DNA of 64,000 nucleotides from an uncultured Pelagibacteraceae bacterium (lineage in GTDB: Bacteria > Pseudomonadota > Alphaproteobacteria > Pelagibacterales > Pelagibacteraceae): positions 31,701 through 95,700 of the forward strand of contig CACJNE010000005.1 in assembly GCA_902594675.1 (NCBI GenBank). Direction: 5' to 3'. Below are positions 8,056-17,979 of this stretch, piece by piece; within the stretch, counting starts at the first letter, position 1; every line of letters starts with the position of its first letter. Under the pieces are notes generated by a model that did no database searches, was not told the origin of the DNA, and was given only the letters and a program-made list of their open reading frames with translations. The position numbers and the translations under genes were made by a program.

Positions 8056-9927
8056 ATGAAAAAAGAGCTTTCTTTTGATGTAGTGGTAATCGGTGGAGGC
8101 CATGCTGGCTGTGAAGCTGCAGCAGCATCGGCTAGGTTAGGAGTAAATACTGCATTGTTCACTCATAAATTTGATACTATTGGTGAGATGTCATGTAACC
8201 CAGCAATCGGAGGATTGGGGAAAGGTCATCTTGTTCGAGAGATAGACGCACTTGATGGATTAATGGGAGAAGTCGCTGATAAATCAGGAATACAATTTCG
8301 ATTATTAAATAGAAGCAGAGGCCCTGCAGTGCGTGGGCCAAGAACACAAAGTGATAGATTATTATATAAGAAATATATGCAAGAAAAACTTGTAAATTAT
8401 TGTAATTTAAGCATTTTTTCTGACCCTGTAATTGAGTTTATTTTTGATAAAAACAATATAATTGGTTTTGTTACTCAAGAAGGTAAAAAAGTACTTTCAT
8501 CTAAAGTAATCCTGACAACTGGAACTTTTTTAAATGGTTTAATTCACATTGGTGAAGAAAAAACACCTGCAGGAAGATTTAATGAAAAGCCTTCAACAGG
8601 TTTAAGTGAACAATTAGAAAGATATGATTTTAAAATTGGAAGATTAAAAACAGGAACACCACCAAGATTAGATGCAACGACAATTAATTTTGAAAAACTT
8701 GAAGAGCAGCACGCAGATGAAGATCCATATTTTTTTTCTTTCCTTACAAAAAAAAATATCAATAGACAAATTTCATGTAGGATGACTTATACCAATCAAG
8801 CAGTGCATAAGATCATATCTAAAAACATTAAAAGTAGTGCTATGTACTCAGGAAGTATCCAAGGAGTTGGTCCTAGATACTGTCCATCAATAGAAGATAA
8901 AATTATAAAGTTTGCAGATAAGCAAAAGCATCAAATATTTTTAGAGCCAGAAGGTCTAAATGATAAAACAATCTACCCTAATGGAATTTCAACCTCTCTT
9001 CCTGCTGGAATTCAGCAAGAAATATGTAACAATATCAATGGTTTAGAGAATGTTAAAATTTTAAGGCCTGGATACGCTATAGAATACGATTTTGTGGATC
9101 CAAGGGAGCTATTCCTTACTTTAGAGACAAAAAAAATTAAAAATCTTTACCTTGCAGGACAAATAAATGGAACAACAGGCTACGAGGAAGCTGCAGCGCA
9201 AGGATTGATAGCTGGCATAAATGCTGCTCTCTCTATTAGGGGTGAAGAACCATTTATACTTGATAGATCTGAAGCATACATAGGTGTTATGATAGATGAT
9301 TTAGTCACAAAAGGAGTTGCAGAGCCCTATAGAATGTTCACATCAAGGGCAGAATACAGATTATCTTTGAGATCTGATAATGCAGATATTAGACTTACCC
9401 AAAAAGGAATTGATATTGGTTTAATATTAGATGAAAGGAAAATTATATTTAAAGAGAAAGCTCTAAAATTGGAAAAAAGTCTAAAAAAGATGGAAAATTC
9501 TCTAATTTCCCCATCAAAAGCATCTAAATTTGGAATAAACATTGCAAAAGACGGTGTTAAAAGAAATGCAATAGAAATATTAAGGCAAAAGTCAGTAAAT
9601 ATGAGTAAAATTAGGGATATTTGGCCAGAAATTGAATATGTTTCACGTGAAATTGATGAGCAAATTGAGATAAAGGCTCATTATAAAGGTTATCTAAAGA
9701 AACAAAATGCAGATATTTTAGCATTCAAAAGGGATGAGAATCTTAAAATACCGGAAAACCTAGATTATGATCAATTTTCTGGATTATCAAATGAAGTTAA
9801 GTCAAAATTTAAGGAAATAAAGCCAAAAACACTTGGTCAGGCACTTAGAATAGATGGAATTACTCCAGCAGCAGTATATATTTTGTTGTCTCATGTCAAA
9901 AGAAAGTCTATTAAGCATATAGCTTGA
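8056..9927 (+). CDS. mnmG: tRNA uridine-5-carboxymethylaminomethyl synthesis enzyme MnmG (GidA)
   Basis: FAD-dependent partner of MnmE. The 623-residue length is normal. The N-terminus has the dinucleotide-binding motif [17 protein letters not shown], followed by [23 protein letters not shown] and RGPAVRGPR. The second half has [18 protein letters not shown] and [17 protein letters not shown], both strongly conserved in GidA. The C-terminal helical domain binds MnmE. A near-perfect parS-like sequence lies inside the coding region at 9639-9654. The stop codon TGA overlaps the TTG start of rsmG. Confidence 0.98.
   Translation: MKKELSFDVVVIGGGHAGCEAAAASARLGVNTALFTHKFDTIGEMSCNPAIGGLGKGHLVREIDALDGLMGEVADKSGIQFRLLNRSRGPAVRGPRTQSDRLLYKKYMQEKLVNYCNLSIFSDPVIEFIFDKNNIIGFVTQEGKKVLSSKVILTTGTFLNGLIHIGEEKTPAGRFNEKPSTGLSEQLERYDFKIGRLKTGTPPRLDATTINFEKLEEQHADEDPYFFSFLTKKNINRQISCRMTYTNQAVHKIISKNIKSSAMYSGSIQGVGPRYCPSIEDKIIKFADKQKHQIFLEPEGLNDKTIYPNGISTSLPAGIQQEICNNINGLENVKILRPGYAIEYDFVDPRELFLTLETKKIKNLYLAGQINGTTGYEEAAAQGLIAGINAALSIRGEEPFILDRSEAYIGVMIDDLVTKGVAEPYRMFTSRAEYRLSLRSDNADIRLTQKGIDIGLILDERKIIFKEKALKLEKSLKKMENSLISPSKASKFGINIAKDGVKRNAIEILRQKSVNMSKIRDIWPEIEYVSREIDEQIEIKAHYKGYLKKQNADILAFKRDENLKIPENLDYDQFSGLSNEVKSKFKEIKPKTLGQALRIDGITPAAVYILLSHVKRKSIKHIA
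9639..9654. other. parS: parS-like ParB binding site, 14 of 16 bases
   Basis: TGTTTCACGTGAAATT matches the universal parS palindrome TGTTTCACGTGAAACA at the first 14 positions and differs only in the last two. It is embedded in mnmG, where it encodes V-S-R-E-I. A perfect copy lies 332 bases downstream, and parA-parB follow. Confidence 0.7.
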
Positions 9928-10568
9928 TTGATTCGAAAATAATAAAAACTAATAAAATTTATATCCCAAATGTTTCACGTGAAACACTTAAGGAGTTAGT
10001 AGAATATTCTGAGTCAATATTGAGCACAAACAAGAGAATAAATTTGATAAGTTCAACTACAGAAAAGTCAATAAATATAAGGCATATTTATGATAGCGCT
10101 CAAACCATTGAATTTGTTGATAAAAATGACATCAAAGTATGTACTGATCTCGGCTCAGGTGCAGGGCTTCCTAGTATAGTTTTGGGTATTTTGATGAAAT
10201 CAAAAAAGCAAGGTTTTAAGCTAATTTTTTATGAGAAGAGCTATCATAAGAGCAATTTTTTAAAGGAGATGGTAGAAAAGTTTAAATTGGAAGCAAAAGT
10301 TTACCAAAAAAATATATTTGAAGAGAAAAATTTAGTTACAGATGTAATAATTTGTAGAGCATTCAAACCTTTGCCAGTCATTTTTGATATAGCAACAAAA
10401 AATTTTAAAAATTTTAAATACATAGTCATGTATTTAGGAAAGAGTGGAAAAAAAATTTTAAAAGAAGTCTCAACAAAATGGAAATTTGATATTGAGGAAA
10501 TGAAAAGTCTTACAAGTGATGAGTCATCAGTAGTAAAAATTTCTAATTTAAAAAAAAAATATGAATAA
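9924..10568 (+). CDS. rsmG: 16S rRNA (guanine-527-N7)-methyltransferase RsmG (GidB)
   Basis: SAM-dependent methyltransferase acting on G527 of 16S rRNA. The 214-residue protein has the RsmG opening [13 protein letters not shown], then [21 protein letters not shown], and the SAM motif [17 protein letters not shown] near residues 72-88. The start is TTG, overlapping the mnmG TGA as TTGA, which supports coupled translation; no in-frame ATG lies near. A perfect parS is embedded in the codons for N-V-S-R-E-T-L, as in many bacteria. Its end overlaps the start of parA by 8 bases. Confidence 0.95.
   Translation: MIDSKIIKTNKIYIPNVSRETLKELVEYSESILSTNKRINLISSTTEKSINIRHIYDSAQTIEFVDKNDIKVCTDLGSGAGLPSIVLGILMKSKKQGFKLIFYEKSYHKSNFLKEMVEKFKLEAKVYQKNIFEEKNLVTDVIICRAFKPLPVIFDIATKNFKNFKYIVMYLGKSGKKILKEVSTKWKFDIEEMKSLTSDESSVVKISNLKKKYE
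9971..9986. other. parS: parS centromere site, perfect 16-bp palindrome
   Basis: TGTTTCACGTGAAACA is an exact match to the conserved bacterial chromosome parS site bound by ParB. It lies within the first codons of rsmG, about 0.6 kb upstream of parA and about 8 kb from the proposed oriC. A 14/16 copy is at 9639-9654. Confidence 0.93.
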
Positions 10569-11361
10569 AAAAATTATTTCGGTCATAAACCAAAAAGGTG
10601 GAGTAGGAAAGACCACGACTGTCATCAATCTTGCCGCTGGTCTAACCATGAAAGGAAAAAAAATTCTTGTAATAGATCTTGATCCACAAGGTAATGCTAC
10701 AACGGGACTTGGATTATCTAACGCAACAAGTTCTGATCAATCAATTTACAATGTATTAAATGGAAATAAAAAAATTACTGATGTAATCCAGCCTACAAGC
10801 TTTGAAAATTTAGATTTAATATCATCAAATGTTGATTTGTCAGGGCTAGAGGTGGAGACAGCTGGAGACAGCAGGAGAGCCTTTAAATTAAAAGACGAAT
10901 TAACCCTGATTTTAAATAATTCTGAGCCATCCTATGATTATATCATAATTGATTGCCCACCATCCTTAAGTCTGCTAACAATCATGGCCTTGGTAGCTTC
11001 TGATGCCCTCGTCGTACCACTTCAGACAGAATTCTTTGCTTTGGAAGGACTCACACAGCTTATGAAAACAATTGAAAGAATAAAGTCCAACCTAAATCCA
11101 AATTTAGACATAAGAGGAATACTTCTAACAATGTATGATAAGAGAAATAAATTATCAGGTGAGGTAGAAACAGAGGCAAGGAACTATTTTAAGGATAAAG
11201 TTTATACCACAGCTGTTCCAAGAAACGTCAGACTATCAGAGGCACCCTCACATGGTGTTCCTGTTCTTATATATGACAAGACTTGCCCAGGAAGTAGAGC
11301 ATATTTTAGTTTTACAGAAGAATTCTTAAACCAAGATAAACTAGTGGAGAGTGCAGCATGA
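10561..11361 (+). CDS. parA: Chromosome partitioning ATPase ParA (Soj)
   Basis: Deviant Walker ATPase that moves ParB-parS complexes over the nucleoid. The 266-residue protein starts almost directly with the deviant Walker A NQKGGVGKTTTVINLAAG (residues 9-26), followed by VIDLDPQGNATTGLG, IIDCPPSLSLLT and VPLQTEFFALEGLTQL. There is no N-terminal DNA-binding extension, so it is the chromosomal rather than the plasmid type. It overlaps rsmG upstream by 8 bases and parB downstream by 4. Confidence 0.98.
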   Translation: MNKKIISVINQKGGVGKTTTVINLAAGLTMKGKKILVIDLDPQGNATTGLGLSNATSSDQSIYNVLNGNKKITDVIQPTSFENLDLISSNVDLSGLEVETAGDSRRAFKLKDELTLILNNSEPSYDYIIIDCPPSLSLLTIMALVASDALVVPLQTEFFALEGLTQLMKTIERIKSNLNPNLDIRGILLTMYDKRNKLSGEVETEARNYFKDKVYTTAVPRNVRLSEAPSHGVPVLIYDKTCPGSRAYFSFTEEFLNQDKLVESAA

Positions 11362-12209
11362 TTAATCCGTTTAAATCAAAAAAAGGACTTGGAAGAGGAT
11401 TATCTTCCTTAATAGGTGATAGTGAAAAAATTGATGATAAAAAAAATGTTTCTATAAGTTCATTAGTAAGAAATAAGTATCAACCAAGAAAAAAATTTGA
11501 CGAAGTTAGTTTAGAGGAGCTAACTAACTCTATAAGAGAACGAGGCATTATCCAACCTATTATAGTAAGACCATCTTCTGATGCAGAAGATAAATTTGAA
11601 ATAATAGCTGGAGAAAGAAGATGGCAGGCAGCACAATATGCGGGGCTTCATGAGGTGCCAATCATTGTAATTAATGTGGATAATCTAAAATCATTAGAAT
11701 TTGCAATCGTTGAAAATGTTCAAAGACAAGATTTAAATCCAATAGAAGAAGCTGAAGGTTATAAAAGATTAATAGATGAATTCAGTTATGATCAGAATAA
11801 GGTATCAAAATTCATCGGCAAAAGTAGAGCACATATATCAAATTGTTTGCGACTTCTAACTCTCCCACAAGAAATTATAGAATTAATAATTGAAGAGAAA
11901 TTATCTCAAGGTCATGCAAAAATTTTAGTTGGTTTAGACAATGCTATTCTTTTAGCAAAGAAAATTATTTCAAAAAAATTATCTGTTAGACAATCTGAGA
12001 GTTTAGTCCGTATGTTGAAATCTAGCCCCAAATCCTCTATTAATAATAAAGATCCAAATATCGTAAGTCTTGAGAAGGAGCTAACAGACAAAATTGGGAT
12101 GAGAGTCTTTGTTAAGAATAAGAGGAATAATTCTGGGATTATAAGTTTAGAGTATAAAGGAGCAGATCAATTAGATAGATTAGTAGAAATTATTAAGCAA
12201 AATTACTAA
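11358..12209 (+). CDS. parB: Chromosome partitioning protein ParB (CTP-dependent parS clamp)
   Basis: The 283-residue protein has the ParA-stimulating N-terminus KKGLGRGLSSLIGD, the NYQPRK-like box I (VRNKYQPRKKF), the CTP-binding box II IIAGERRWQAAQYAGL near residues 79-94, box III (VENVQRQDLNPIEEAEGYKRL), a helix-turn-helix around SKFIGKSRAHISNCLRLL, and a C-terminal dimerisation domain. The two parS sites just upstream are its expected targets. The gene ends tail-to-tail with holA, their stop codons overlapping by 4 bases. Confidence 0.98.
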   Translation: MINPFKSKKGLGRGLSSLIGDSEKIDDKKNVSISSLVRNKYQPRKKFDEVSLEELTNSIRERGIIQPIIVRPSSDAEDKFEIIAGERRWQAAQYAGLHEVPIIVINVDNLKSLEFAIVENVQRQDLNPIEEAEGYKRLIDEFSYDQNKVSKFIGKSRAHISNCLRLLTLPQEIIELIIEEKLSQGHAKILVGLDNAILLAKKIISKKLSVRQSESLVRMLKSSPKSSINNKDPNIVSLEKELTDKIGMRVFVKNKRNNSGIISLEYKGADQLDRLVEIIKQNY

Positions 12210-13183
12210 TAATTACTTACAAAATTAGATACAAAAAGCATTGAATTTGTTGCATTTTTCTTAACTAAAGCCTCTAAATCATTAATTCTAAATATAATTT
12301 CCTTCACTTCGTGTGTAGACCATGACTGAGCTTGTTTTTTTACAATATCTTTTTCTTTCCAAAATATTGGAGGCTTAAAACCAGATATAACTTGATCAAT
12401 ATTTTTATTATTATCAATTTCAGTTCTTATTTTTAAAAGTCTTTTAGATTTATTTAATATTGTTCTTATAATTAGTATGCAGTCATCAGATGAATAATTA
12501 TTCTCATTAAGAATATTTGCCACTTTTTTTGAATTTTTAGCCAAGTAATTGTCTGATAATTCAAAAACACTAAAGTTTTCAGCTAGATTTGAAAGCTTTA
12601 GGACATCATCAGTACTTAATTTACTTTTACTAATTTGCAAATTTTCCAATTTTGAGAGCTCATTTTTTAAATTAATTCTATCACCCTTACATCTTTCAAT
12701 AAGTATATTTTTAATTTCTTGAGATAAACTCATCTTATTTGTTTTTAGAAAATTTTGGATAACGTTATTTAGTGCTCTATTATCATCCTCATAAACAGGC
12801 GTGCAGATTAAGTTATTTCCTTTTTCAAATAAATTTCTCAATTTGGATTTTTTTTCAAGGTTTGAGCTTTTAATTATAATTTTAGCTTCTACTTTCTCTC
12901 TTTCTAAAATATCACAAATGATATTATTTAATTTATCTGTAGCTCTCGAAATAACTATTAATTTACTGTTACTAAAGAGAGAATTAGTCAACAAACTAGA
13001 TAAAAAATTATCTTGGTTGTTTAAAATTTCTTGTTCATCATATTTCAATAACTCACCATCAAATTCTTTAAGATAAACATTATTTATAATATCTTGTTTA
13101 ATGCCCTCATTGTTTCCGTAAATTAAGTGCAATTTAAATTTAGATGATTTTAATTTTTCTAGTTCAAAACTTTTAATTATCAT
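12206..13183 (-). CDS. holA: DNA polymerase III delta subunit
   Basis: Clamp-loader delta subunit that opens the beta sliding clamp. The 325-residue protein fits HolA in length and style: N-terminal YGNNEGIKQDI (a degenerate P-loop region), a middle AAA-like lid region, and a C-terminal helical collar with FWKEKDIVKKQAQSW and INDLEALVKKN, matching the conserved PPxFxxr...lxxldxxlK pattern. It is the last gene of leuS-lptE-holA, an order typical of alphaproteobacteria and a strong support for the call. It overlaps the end of the lptE-like gene by 11 bases. Confidence 0.88.
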   Translation of the reverse strand: MIIKSFELEKLKSSKFKLHLIYGNNEGIKQDIINNVYLKEFDGELLKYDEQEILNNQDNFLSSLLTNSLFSNSKLIVISRATDKLNNIICDILEREKVEAKIIIKSSNLEKKSKLRNLFEKGNNLICTPVYEDDNRALNNVIQNFLKTNKMSLSQEIKNILIERCKGDRINLKNELSKLENLQISKSKLSTDDVLKLSNLAENFSVFELSDNYLAKNSKKVANILNENNYSSDDCILIIRTILNKSKRLLKIRTEIDNNKNIDQVISGFKPPIFWKEKDIVKKQAQSWSTHEVKEIIFRINDLEALVKKNATNSMLFVSNFVSNY

Positions 13184-13682
13184 CGATATTTATTATGGAG
13201 GAAATTATTGAACTAGTAATATTTTGTGCTAGATTCTCTATTATAATATTTTCTGTTTCTTCTAACTTAAATTTATCATTATCATTATTGTAAGCATATT
13301 TCTCTTCTATTTCTCTATTTATAACTATATCGTTATCACTAAATACTTCATAATTAACAACAAGAACTTTTTCAAATTTTTGGGGATCACCTTTAGAGTC
13401 TTTAGAAACAATAACTTTATTTAATTCAGAGAATAGTTTAATTGAATATATTTTTGCTGTATCTAAAGCTTTAGGTTTTGATTTATCTTCATCGTTATTT
13501 TCCACACTTCTAAAAAGACTAAGTTGATTTTCTATTATTTTATTAATTTCTTTTTCGCCTGATAAAGTTAAATCCTCAATTTTAATGTTATAATTTTTTT
13601 GTGAAAAAATTGGATCATATGAGCATGAGGTTATTAGAAAAACCAAAAATAGAAATATTAATTTAATTTGTAATTTATTCAT
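13173..13682 (-). CDS. lptE: LptE-like LPS-assembly lipoprotein
   Basis: Predicted outer-membrane lipoprotein partner of LptD for lipopolysaccharide export. The 169-residue protein has a short basic N-terminus, a hydrophobic stretch and the lipobox LITSC with the acylated Cys at about residue 20, followed by SYDPIF. The rest is a small hydrophilic domain of low conservation, as usual for LptE. The call depends heavily on its location between leuS and holA, where LptE is found in most proteobacteria. It overlaps leuS by 8 bases and holA by 11. Confidence 0.75.
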   Translation of the reverse strand: MNKLQIKLIFLFLVFLITSCSYDPIFSQKNYNIKIEDLTLSGEKEINKIIENQLSLFRSVENNDEDKSKPKALDTAKIYSIKLFSELNKVIVSKDSKGDPQKFEKVLVVNYEVFSDNDIVINREIEEKYAYNNDNDKFKLEETENIIIENLAQNITSSIISSIINIDDN

Positions 13683-16233
13683 TTACTAAAATATTAATTA
13701 ATCTGTTTTTAACAAAAATAATTTTTTTTATTTCCTGATCTTTTAAGTACCTCTCAGCAACTTTATTAGATTTTACCTTTAGTAAAAGACTTTCTTGATC
13801 AGTGTTTCTATTTTCATTTAAAATCAACCTTTTTTTTCCATTTATTTGAATAACATAATCTATTTTATCATCTATGAGTAGATCTTTATTGGTTTTAGGC
13901 CAAGAAACAAAATCTATATTTCCCAGATCTTCCAAACATTCTGAAGTGTAGTGTGGTATTGCAGGCAAAAATAGGGTTAGTAATTTTATATAATTGTCTT
14001 TAAGAACATGGCCAGGAATTTGCTTTTCAATCTCTTTATTTAAATAATTATATATTTCATAAATATTAGCTATGATTACATTATAATTAAAATTTTCTAG
14101 GTTATTTGTTATTTTATTAATCATTTGATTTGTAAATTTTTCTAAATCTGTATTTTCTTTAGAATTATCATTTTTTTTATTTATTTTATTTTTAACTTTA
14201 TTATGAAGTACCCATAATTTTTGTAAAAATTTGTAAGAGGCAATCATTCCTTGATCTGACCACTGAACATCTTTTTCTGGAGGACTATCAGATAATATAA
14301 ACAATCTTACTGCATCAGCACCATAGCCTTTAACAATATTTTGAGGATCAATTACATTTTTTTTTGATTTAGACATTGATTCTGATGGTCCAACTTTAAC
14401 CGTGCCACCTGGAATAAGTTTATTTTTGAATTTATCTCCTATTATTTCAACTTCCTCTGGACTTAACCAGTTATTATTCTCGTCCTTATATGTTTCATGA
14501 CAAACCATACCCTGGGTAAATAAACCTTTGAATGGTTCATTAAATTTAAATTCATTATCTTGATATCCTAATGCTTTAATAAAAAAACGTGAATACAACA
14601 AATGTAAAATTGCGTGTTCTACACCACCTATATATTGATCTACAGGCATCCAATAATCTATTTCATCTTTTCGAAATCCATAATTTTTTTCATTTGGTGA
14701 GCAAAACCTCAAGTAATACCATGAAGAACAAACAAATGTGTCTAAAGTATCAGTCTCTCTAGTAAATTTTTTTCCATCAATTATGATATTTTTCCAATCA
14801 TCTATGGAATCCAATGGATTACCTTTAGTATTTAAATTTATTTTTTCGGGAAGTTTTACTGGTAAATCTTTTTTTGGTATTGGAAATACATTTCCACTTT
14901 CGTCATAAACCATTGGTATTGGACATCCCCAATACCTTTGTCTGGAAACTCCCCAATCTTTTAATCTAAAATTAATTTGTTTTTGACCAATTTTTTTTTC
15001 TTCTAAAATATCAATTGTTTTTGTAATTGATTCCTCTGGCACTTTTAAATCATTTAGAAATTTAGAATTTATTATAACACCTGAACCAGTGTACGCCTCG
15101 TTCTTAACTTTGTACTGGTCACTTTCCTCTAAAGGCCTAACAACAGTTTTAATTTTAAGATTATATTTTTTTGCAAAGTCAAAATCTCTTTGGTCATGGG
15201 CCGGGCACCCAAAAACTGCTCCAAATCCATAATCCATCAACACAAAATTGGCAAAGAAAACTGGCACTTTTTGACTACTATCTAGAGGATTAATAGCCAT
15301 TAAATTTGTTTTAAAACCTATCTTTTCACCAATTGCAATCGCTTCTTCAGTAGTCCCTGTTTTAGAACATTCTTTCTTGAACTTTTGAAACTCTTGGTTC
15401 TCAGAAAAGTATTTAGAAATTTCATGATCTACAGAAAGAGCTAAAAACGAAAATCCAAATAAAGTATCTGGCCTTGTCGTAAAGCATTTAATTTCCTTGA
15501 CTGGAAGATCTCCTTCAGTTTGAAAAGAAATTTCACATCCAAAGGATTTACCAATCCAGTTTTTCTGCATTATTTTAACTTTATTTGGCCATTCTTTAAG
15601 TTTTTCTAGATCACTTAAAAGCTCTTCAGAAAATTTTGAAATTTTAAAAAACCATTGATTTAGTTTTTTCCTTTCTACAACTGCCCCAGATCTCCATCCT
15701 TTACCGTCTATTACCTGTTCATTAGCAAGTACAGTTTGATCTACAGGATCCCAATTAACATAGTTTTCTTTCCTGTAAACTAAACCTTTTTCATAAAGCT
15801 CTAAAAAAAATAATTGCTGATGTTTATAATATTCTTCAGAACAAGTAGAAATTTCTCTATCCCAGTCTATAGAGAGACCCAATCCCTTTAGCTGTTCTCT
15901 CATTATCGATATGTTTTTATTTGTCCAATCTTTTGGATCTAAATTATTTTCTTTTGCAGCATTTTCTGCCGGCATACCAAATGCATCCCATCCCATTGGA
16001 TGAAGAACGTTAAAGCCCACTAAAGATTTATATCGAGATAATACATCACCTATTGTATAGTTTCTTACATGTCCCATATGAATTTTACCTGAGGGGTAAG
16101 GAAACATTTCTAAACAATAGAATTTCTCTCTATCTTTATCTATTTTGGAAGAAAATATCTTTGATTTCTGCCACTTCTGTTGCCATTTTTCTTCAACTAA
16201 TTTAAAATTGTATCTATTTGTAGTAGAATTCAC
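13675..16233 (-). CDS. leuS: Leucyl-tRNA synthetase
   Basis: Charges tRNA-Leu and edits mischarged product. At 852 residues the length is normal. Present are the [16 protein letters not shown]-terminus, the HIGH-type motif in [15 protein letters not shown] (near residue 48), the CP1 editing domain with [11 protein letters not shown] and [18 protein letters not shown], and the KMSKS loop in [13 protein letters not shown]. The start is GTG, giving [10 protein letters not shown], which lines up with the normal LeuS N-terminus. It leads the leuS-lptE-holA operon. Confidence 0.97.
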   Translation of the reverse strand: MNSTTNRYNFKLVEEKWQQKWQKSKIFSSKIDKDREKFYCLEMFPYPSGKIHMGHVRNYTIGDVLSRYKSLVGFNVLHPMGWDAFGMPAENAAKENNLDPKDWTNKNISIMREQLKGLGLSIDWDREISTCSEEYYKHQQLFFLELYEKGLVYRKENYVNWDPVDQTVLANEQVIDGKGWRSGAVVERKKLNQWFFKISKFSEELLSDLEKLKEWPNKVKIMQKNWIGKSFGCEISFQTEGDLPVKEIKCFTTRPDTLFGFSFLALSVDHEISKYFSENQEFQKFKKECSKTGTTEEAIAIGEKIGFKTNLMAINPLDSSQKVPVFFANFVLMDYGFGAVFGCPAHDQRDFDFAKKYNLKIKTVVRPLEESDQYKVKNEAYTGSGVIINSKFLNDLKVPEESITKTIDILEEKKIGQKQINFRLKDWGVSRQRYWGCPIPMVYDESGNVFPIPKKDLPVKLPEKINLNTKGNPLDSIDDWKNIIIDGKKFTRETDTLDTFVCSSWYYLRFCSPNEKNYGFRKDEIDYWMPVDQYIGGVEHAILHLLYSRFFIKALGYQDNEFKFNEPFKGLFTQGMVCHETYKDENNNWLSPEEVEIIGDKFKNKLIPGGTVKVGPSESMSKSKKNVIDPQNIVKGYGADAVRLFILSDSPPEKDVQWSDQGMIASYKFLQKLWVLHNKVKNKINKKNDNSKENTDLEKFTNQMINKITNNLENFNYNVIIANIYEIYNYLNKEIEKQIPGHVLKDNYIKLLTLFLPAIPHYTSECLEDLGNIDFVSWPKTNKDLLIDDKIDYVIQINGKKRLILNENRNTDQESLLLKVKSNKVAERYLKDQEIKKIIFVKNRLINILVNE

Positions 16234-16250
16234 TTTTCGAATTATCTTAA

Positions 16251-16820
16251 TTATTTAATTAAATCTGAATTATAAGGCTTGAAATTTTTATCTTTATTCT
16301 GCTTTTTATAAATTGTCGCCTTGCTTAAAATTTCTTTTTTCAGCTCTGCTGTAAGTGGGCCTTGTTTTTGTGTTACCTTGCAATTGATCACTTGATTACA
16401 TTTTTTATAAAAAACCTTTATATCTAATGCATCAGATCTAACTTCATTTGTTAGAAAACGAATTGAAATTTTTACAGATTCATTTTCACTTTGTCCATCA
16501 GAGTACCAGTCAGTAATTATAATTCCACCACTATAATTGACTGATGCAAGAGGCATAAAGTCTATTGTATCTAGTGATGCTCTCCAAAGTTCGTTTGAGC
16601 TTGCAAAAACAAAATCACCACCTTTATTATTTCCTTTTATTGCATTATCCAATCTAAAACCTCTACCTTCTTCTAGATTTTTCTTAACCCTAGCTTTTGG
16701 ATCAGGGGGATTTTTTCTTGCATCGCCTCCAGGTATACTCTCAATACTTTTGCATGAGTTTAGAGTAAATAAAGCTACAACTAAAAATGTAGTGATTGGA
16801 GATTTTAAAAAATTTGACAT
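16251..16820 (-). CDS. DUF3576 family lipoprotein
   Basis: Conserved alphaproteobacterial protein of unknown function, found next to leuS in many genomes. From the ATG at 16820 the product is 189 residues: a signal sequence ([17 protein letters not shown]) with a lipobox cysteine at about residue 23, a short [17 protein letters not shown] linker, then a globular domain with [12 protein letters not shown] near the middle and [21 protein letters not shown]. The reading frame is open 39 codons further upstream, but that extension would bury the signal peptide, so the internal ATG is preferred. It is 18 bases upstream of leuS and so may be transcribed with it. Confidence 0.8.
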   Translation of the reverse strand: MSNFLKSPITTFLVVALFTLNSCKSIESIPGGDARKNPPDPKARVKKNLEEGRGFRLDNAIKGNNKGGDFVFASSNELWRASLDTIDFMPLASVNYSGGIIITDWYSDGQSENESVKISIRFLTNEVRSDALDIKVFYKKCNQVINCKVTQKQGPLTAELKKEILSKATIYKKQNKDKNFKPYNSDLIK

Positions 16821-17002
16821 AAATGTTATTAAAAACTTAGTATTAGATGAAAAAATCAAATAATTAAAAGAATTTCTTAATAAATGAAAAAAATCAACAA
16901 ATTCAAGTATTTTTAGTGATGTAAAAATACAACACATTAAAAAAATTAGATATTTTTAAGCATTTTTGAGCATAAATTTAAAAAATTATTGGTAGAGATT
17001 AC

Positions 17003-17020
17003 TTGTTTAATATTAAACAA
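17003..17020. promoter_or_regulatory. Perfect 18-bp palindrome in the porin leader
   Basis: TTGTTTAATATTAAACAA is a perfect inverted repeat ending 18 bases before the porin ATG and just before the Shine-Dalgarno-like AACGAAAGG. It could form a mRNA hairpin next to the ribosome binding site or be an operator; the sequence does not decide between them. Confidence 0.5.
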
Positions 17021-17038
17021 TTAACGAAAGGTAATAAT

Positions 17039-17965
17039 ATGAACAAACTAAAGACTATAGGTTTGACAGCATTAGGTACTGTATTGATGGCAGGATCTGC
17101 AAACGCAGTAGGCGTTTCAGCAACAGCTGCAACTTCAATTACATATAATGGTGCAGACAACGGTGATAATGGTAACGGTTGGACAATGACTGACTCTGTT
17201 ACTTTTTCAGCTAGTGGTGAAATGGATAATGGTTTCACAGTTTCAACTACAATTGAGATGGACGGTAACGTAGTAGATACTAGAAATATATCAATCGACA
17301 CTGGTGATATGGGTAAATTAACGTTCTCAGGTGATGGTGCATCTGGACCAATTGGTTCTTGGGATGATATTACTCCAAGTGCTAACGAAGAAGCTCATGG
17401 TGTAACAGTTAATGGTACAATTGCAGGAGCTGCTAACGCTGCATCTACAAAAGATATATTTATCTATGACTATACTATCATGGATGGTTTAGCGCTTAAA
17501 GCGTCATACACTCCATCTGATGGTGCAACTGCAGTTGATAGTTCAATGGACTACGGTGTATTATACACAGGTGTTGAAGGTCTATCTTTATACGCTGCAT
17601 TAGGTGAAAATAATAATGCTGCAGCAGGTATTGATAACTCAATGTTTGGTGCAACGTATGCTGCGGGTGCATTTACAATTGGATACCAAGTAAATGACAC
17701 TGACAGTAGTGCTGCAAATGGTGACGAAGAGTTTACTGCAATGGGTATTTCATACGCAGTAAGTGATGACTTATCAGTATCATTAAACTCATCAACAATT
17801 GATTTCGAGTCTGGAACTAATGATCAGGAAGCTACAGGTATAAGTTTCTCTTATACTTCAGGTGGAATGACAATTTCTGCGACTCATTCAACAGTTGATA
17901 ACGTAGGTGGAACTGGAACAGCAGATAACACTGGATACGAAATTAACTTTGGATTTGCATTCTAA
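17039..17965 (+). CDS. Porin-like outer-membrane beta-barrel protein
   Basis: Predicted outer-membrane channel of 308 residues. It has a classical signal peptide, MNKLKTIGLTALGTVLMAG then SANA with cleavage after about residue 23. The mature part is rich in Gly, Asp, Asn, Ser and Thr with alternating strand patterns, few Lys, and ends in NFGFAF with the terminal Phe used for barrel assembly. It matches Gram-negative porin-type proteins in style. Codon usage is visibly different from its neighbours (many GGT, GCT, GCA), as expected for a highly expressed gene. The start at 17039 is chosen for the signal peptide and the AAAGG 9 bases upstream. A strong intrinsic terminator follows. Confidence 0.85.
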   Translation: MNKLKTIGLTALGTVLMAGSANAVGVSATAATSITYNGADNGDNGNGWTMTDSVTFSASGEMDNGFTVSTTIEMDGNVVDTRNISIDTGDMGKLTFSGDGASGPIGSWDDITPSANEEAHGVTVNGTIAGAANAASTKDIFIYDYTIMDGLALKASYTPSDGATAVDSSMDYGVLYTGVEGLSLYAALGENNNAAAGIDNSMFGATYAAGAFTIGYQVNDTDSSAANGDEEFTAMGISYAVSDDLSVSLNSSTIDFESGTNDQEATGISFSYTSGGMTISATHSTVDNVGGTGTADNTGYEINFGFAF

Positions 17966-17979
17966 TTAGAAGCAAATAT

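Noticed and set aside
16821..16937. 39-codon N-terminal extension of the DUF3576 lipoprotein
   Set aside because: It would bury the signal peptide and lipobox; the ATG at 16820 gives a normal lipoprotein.
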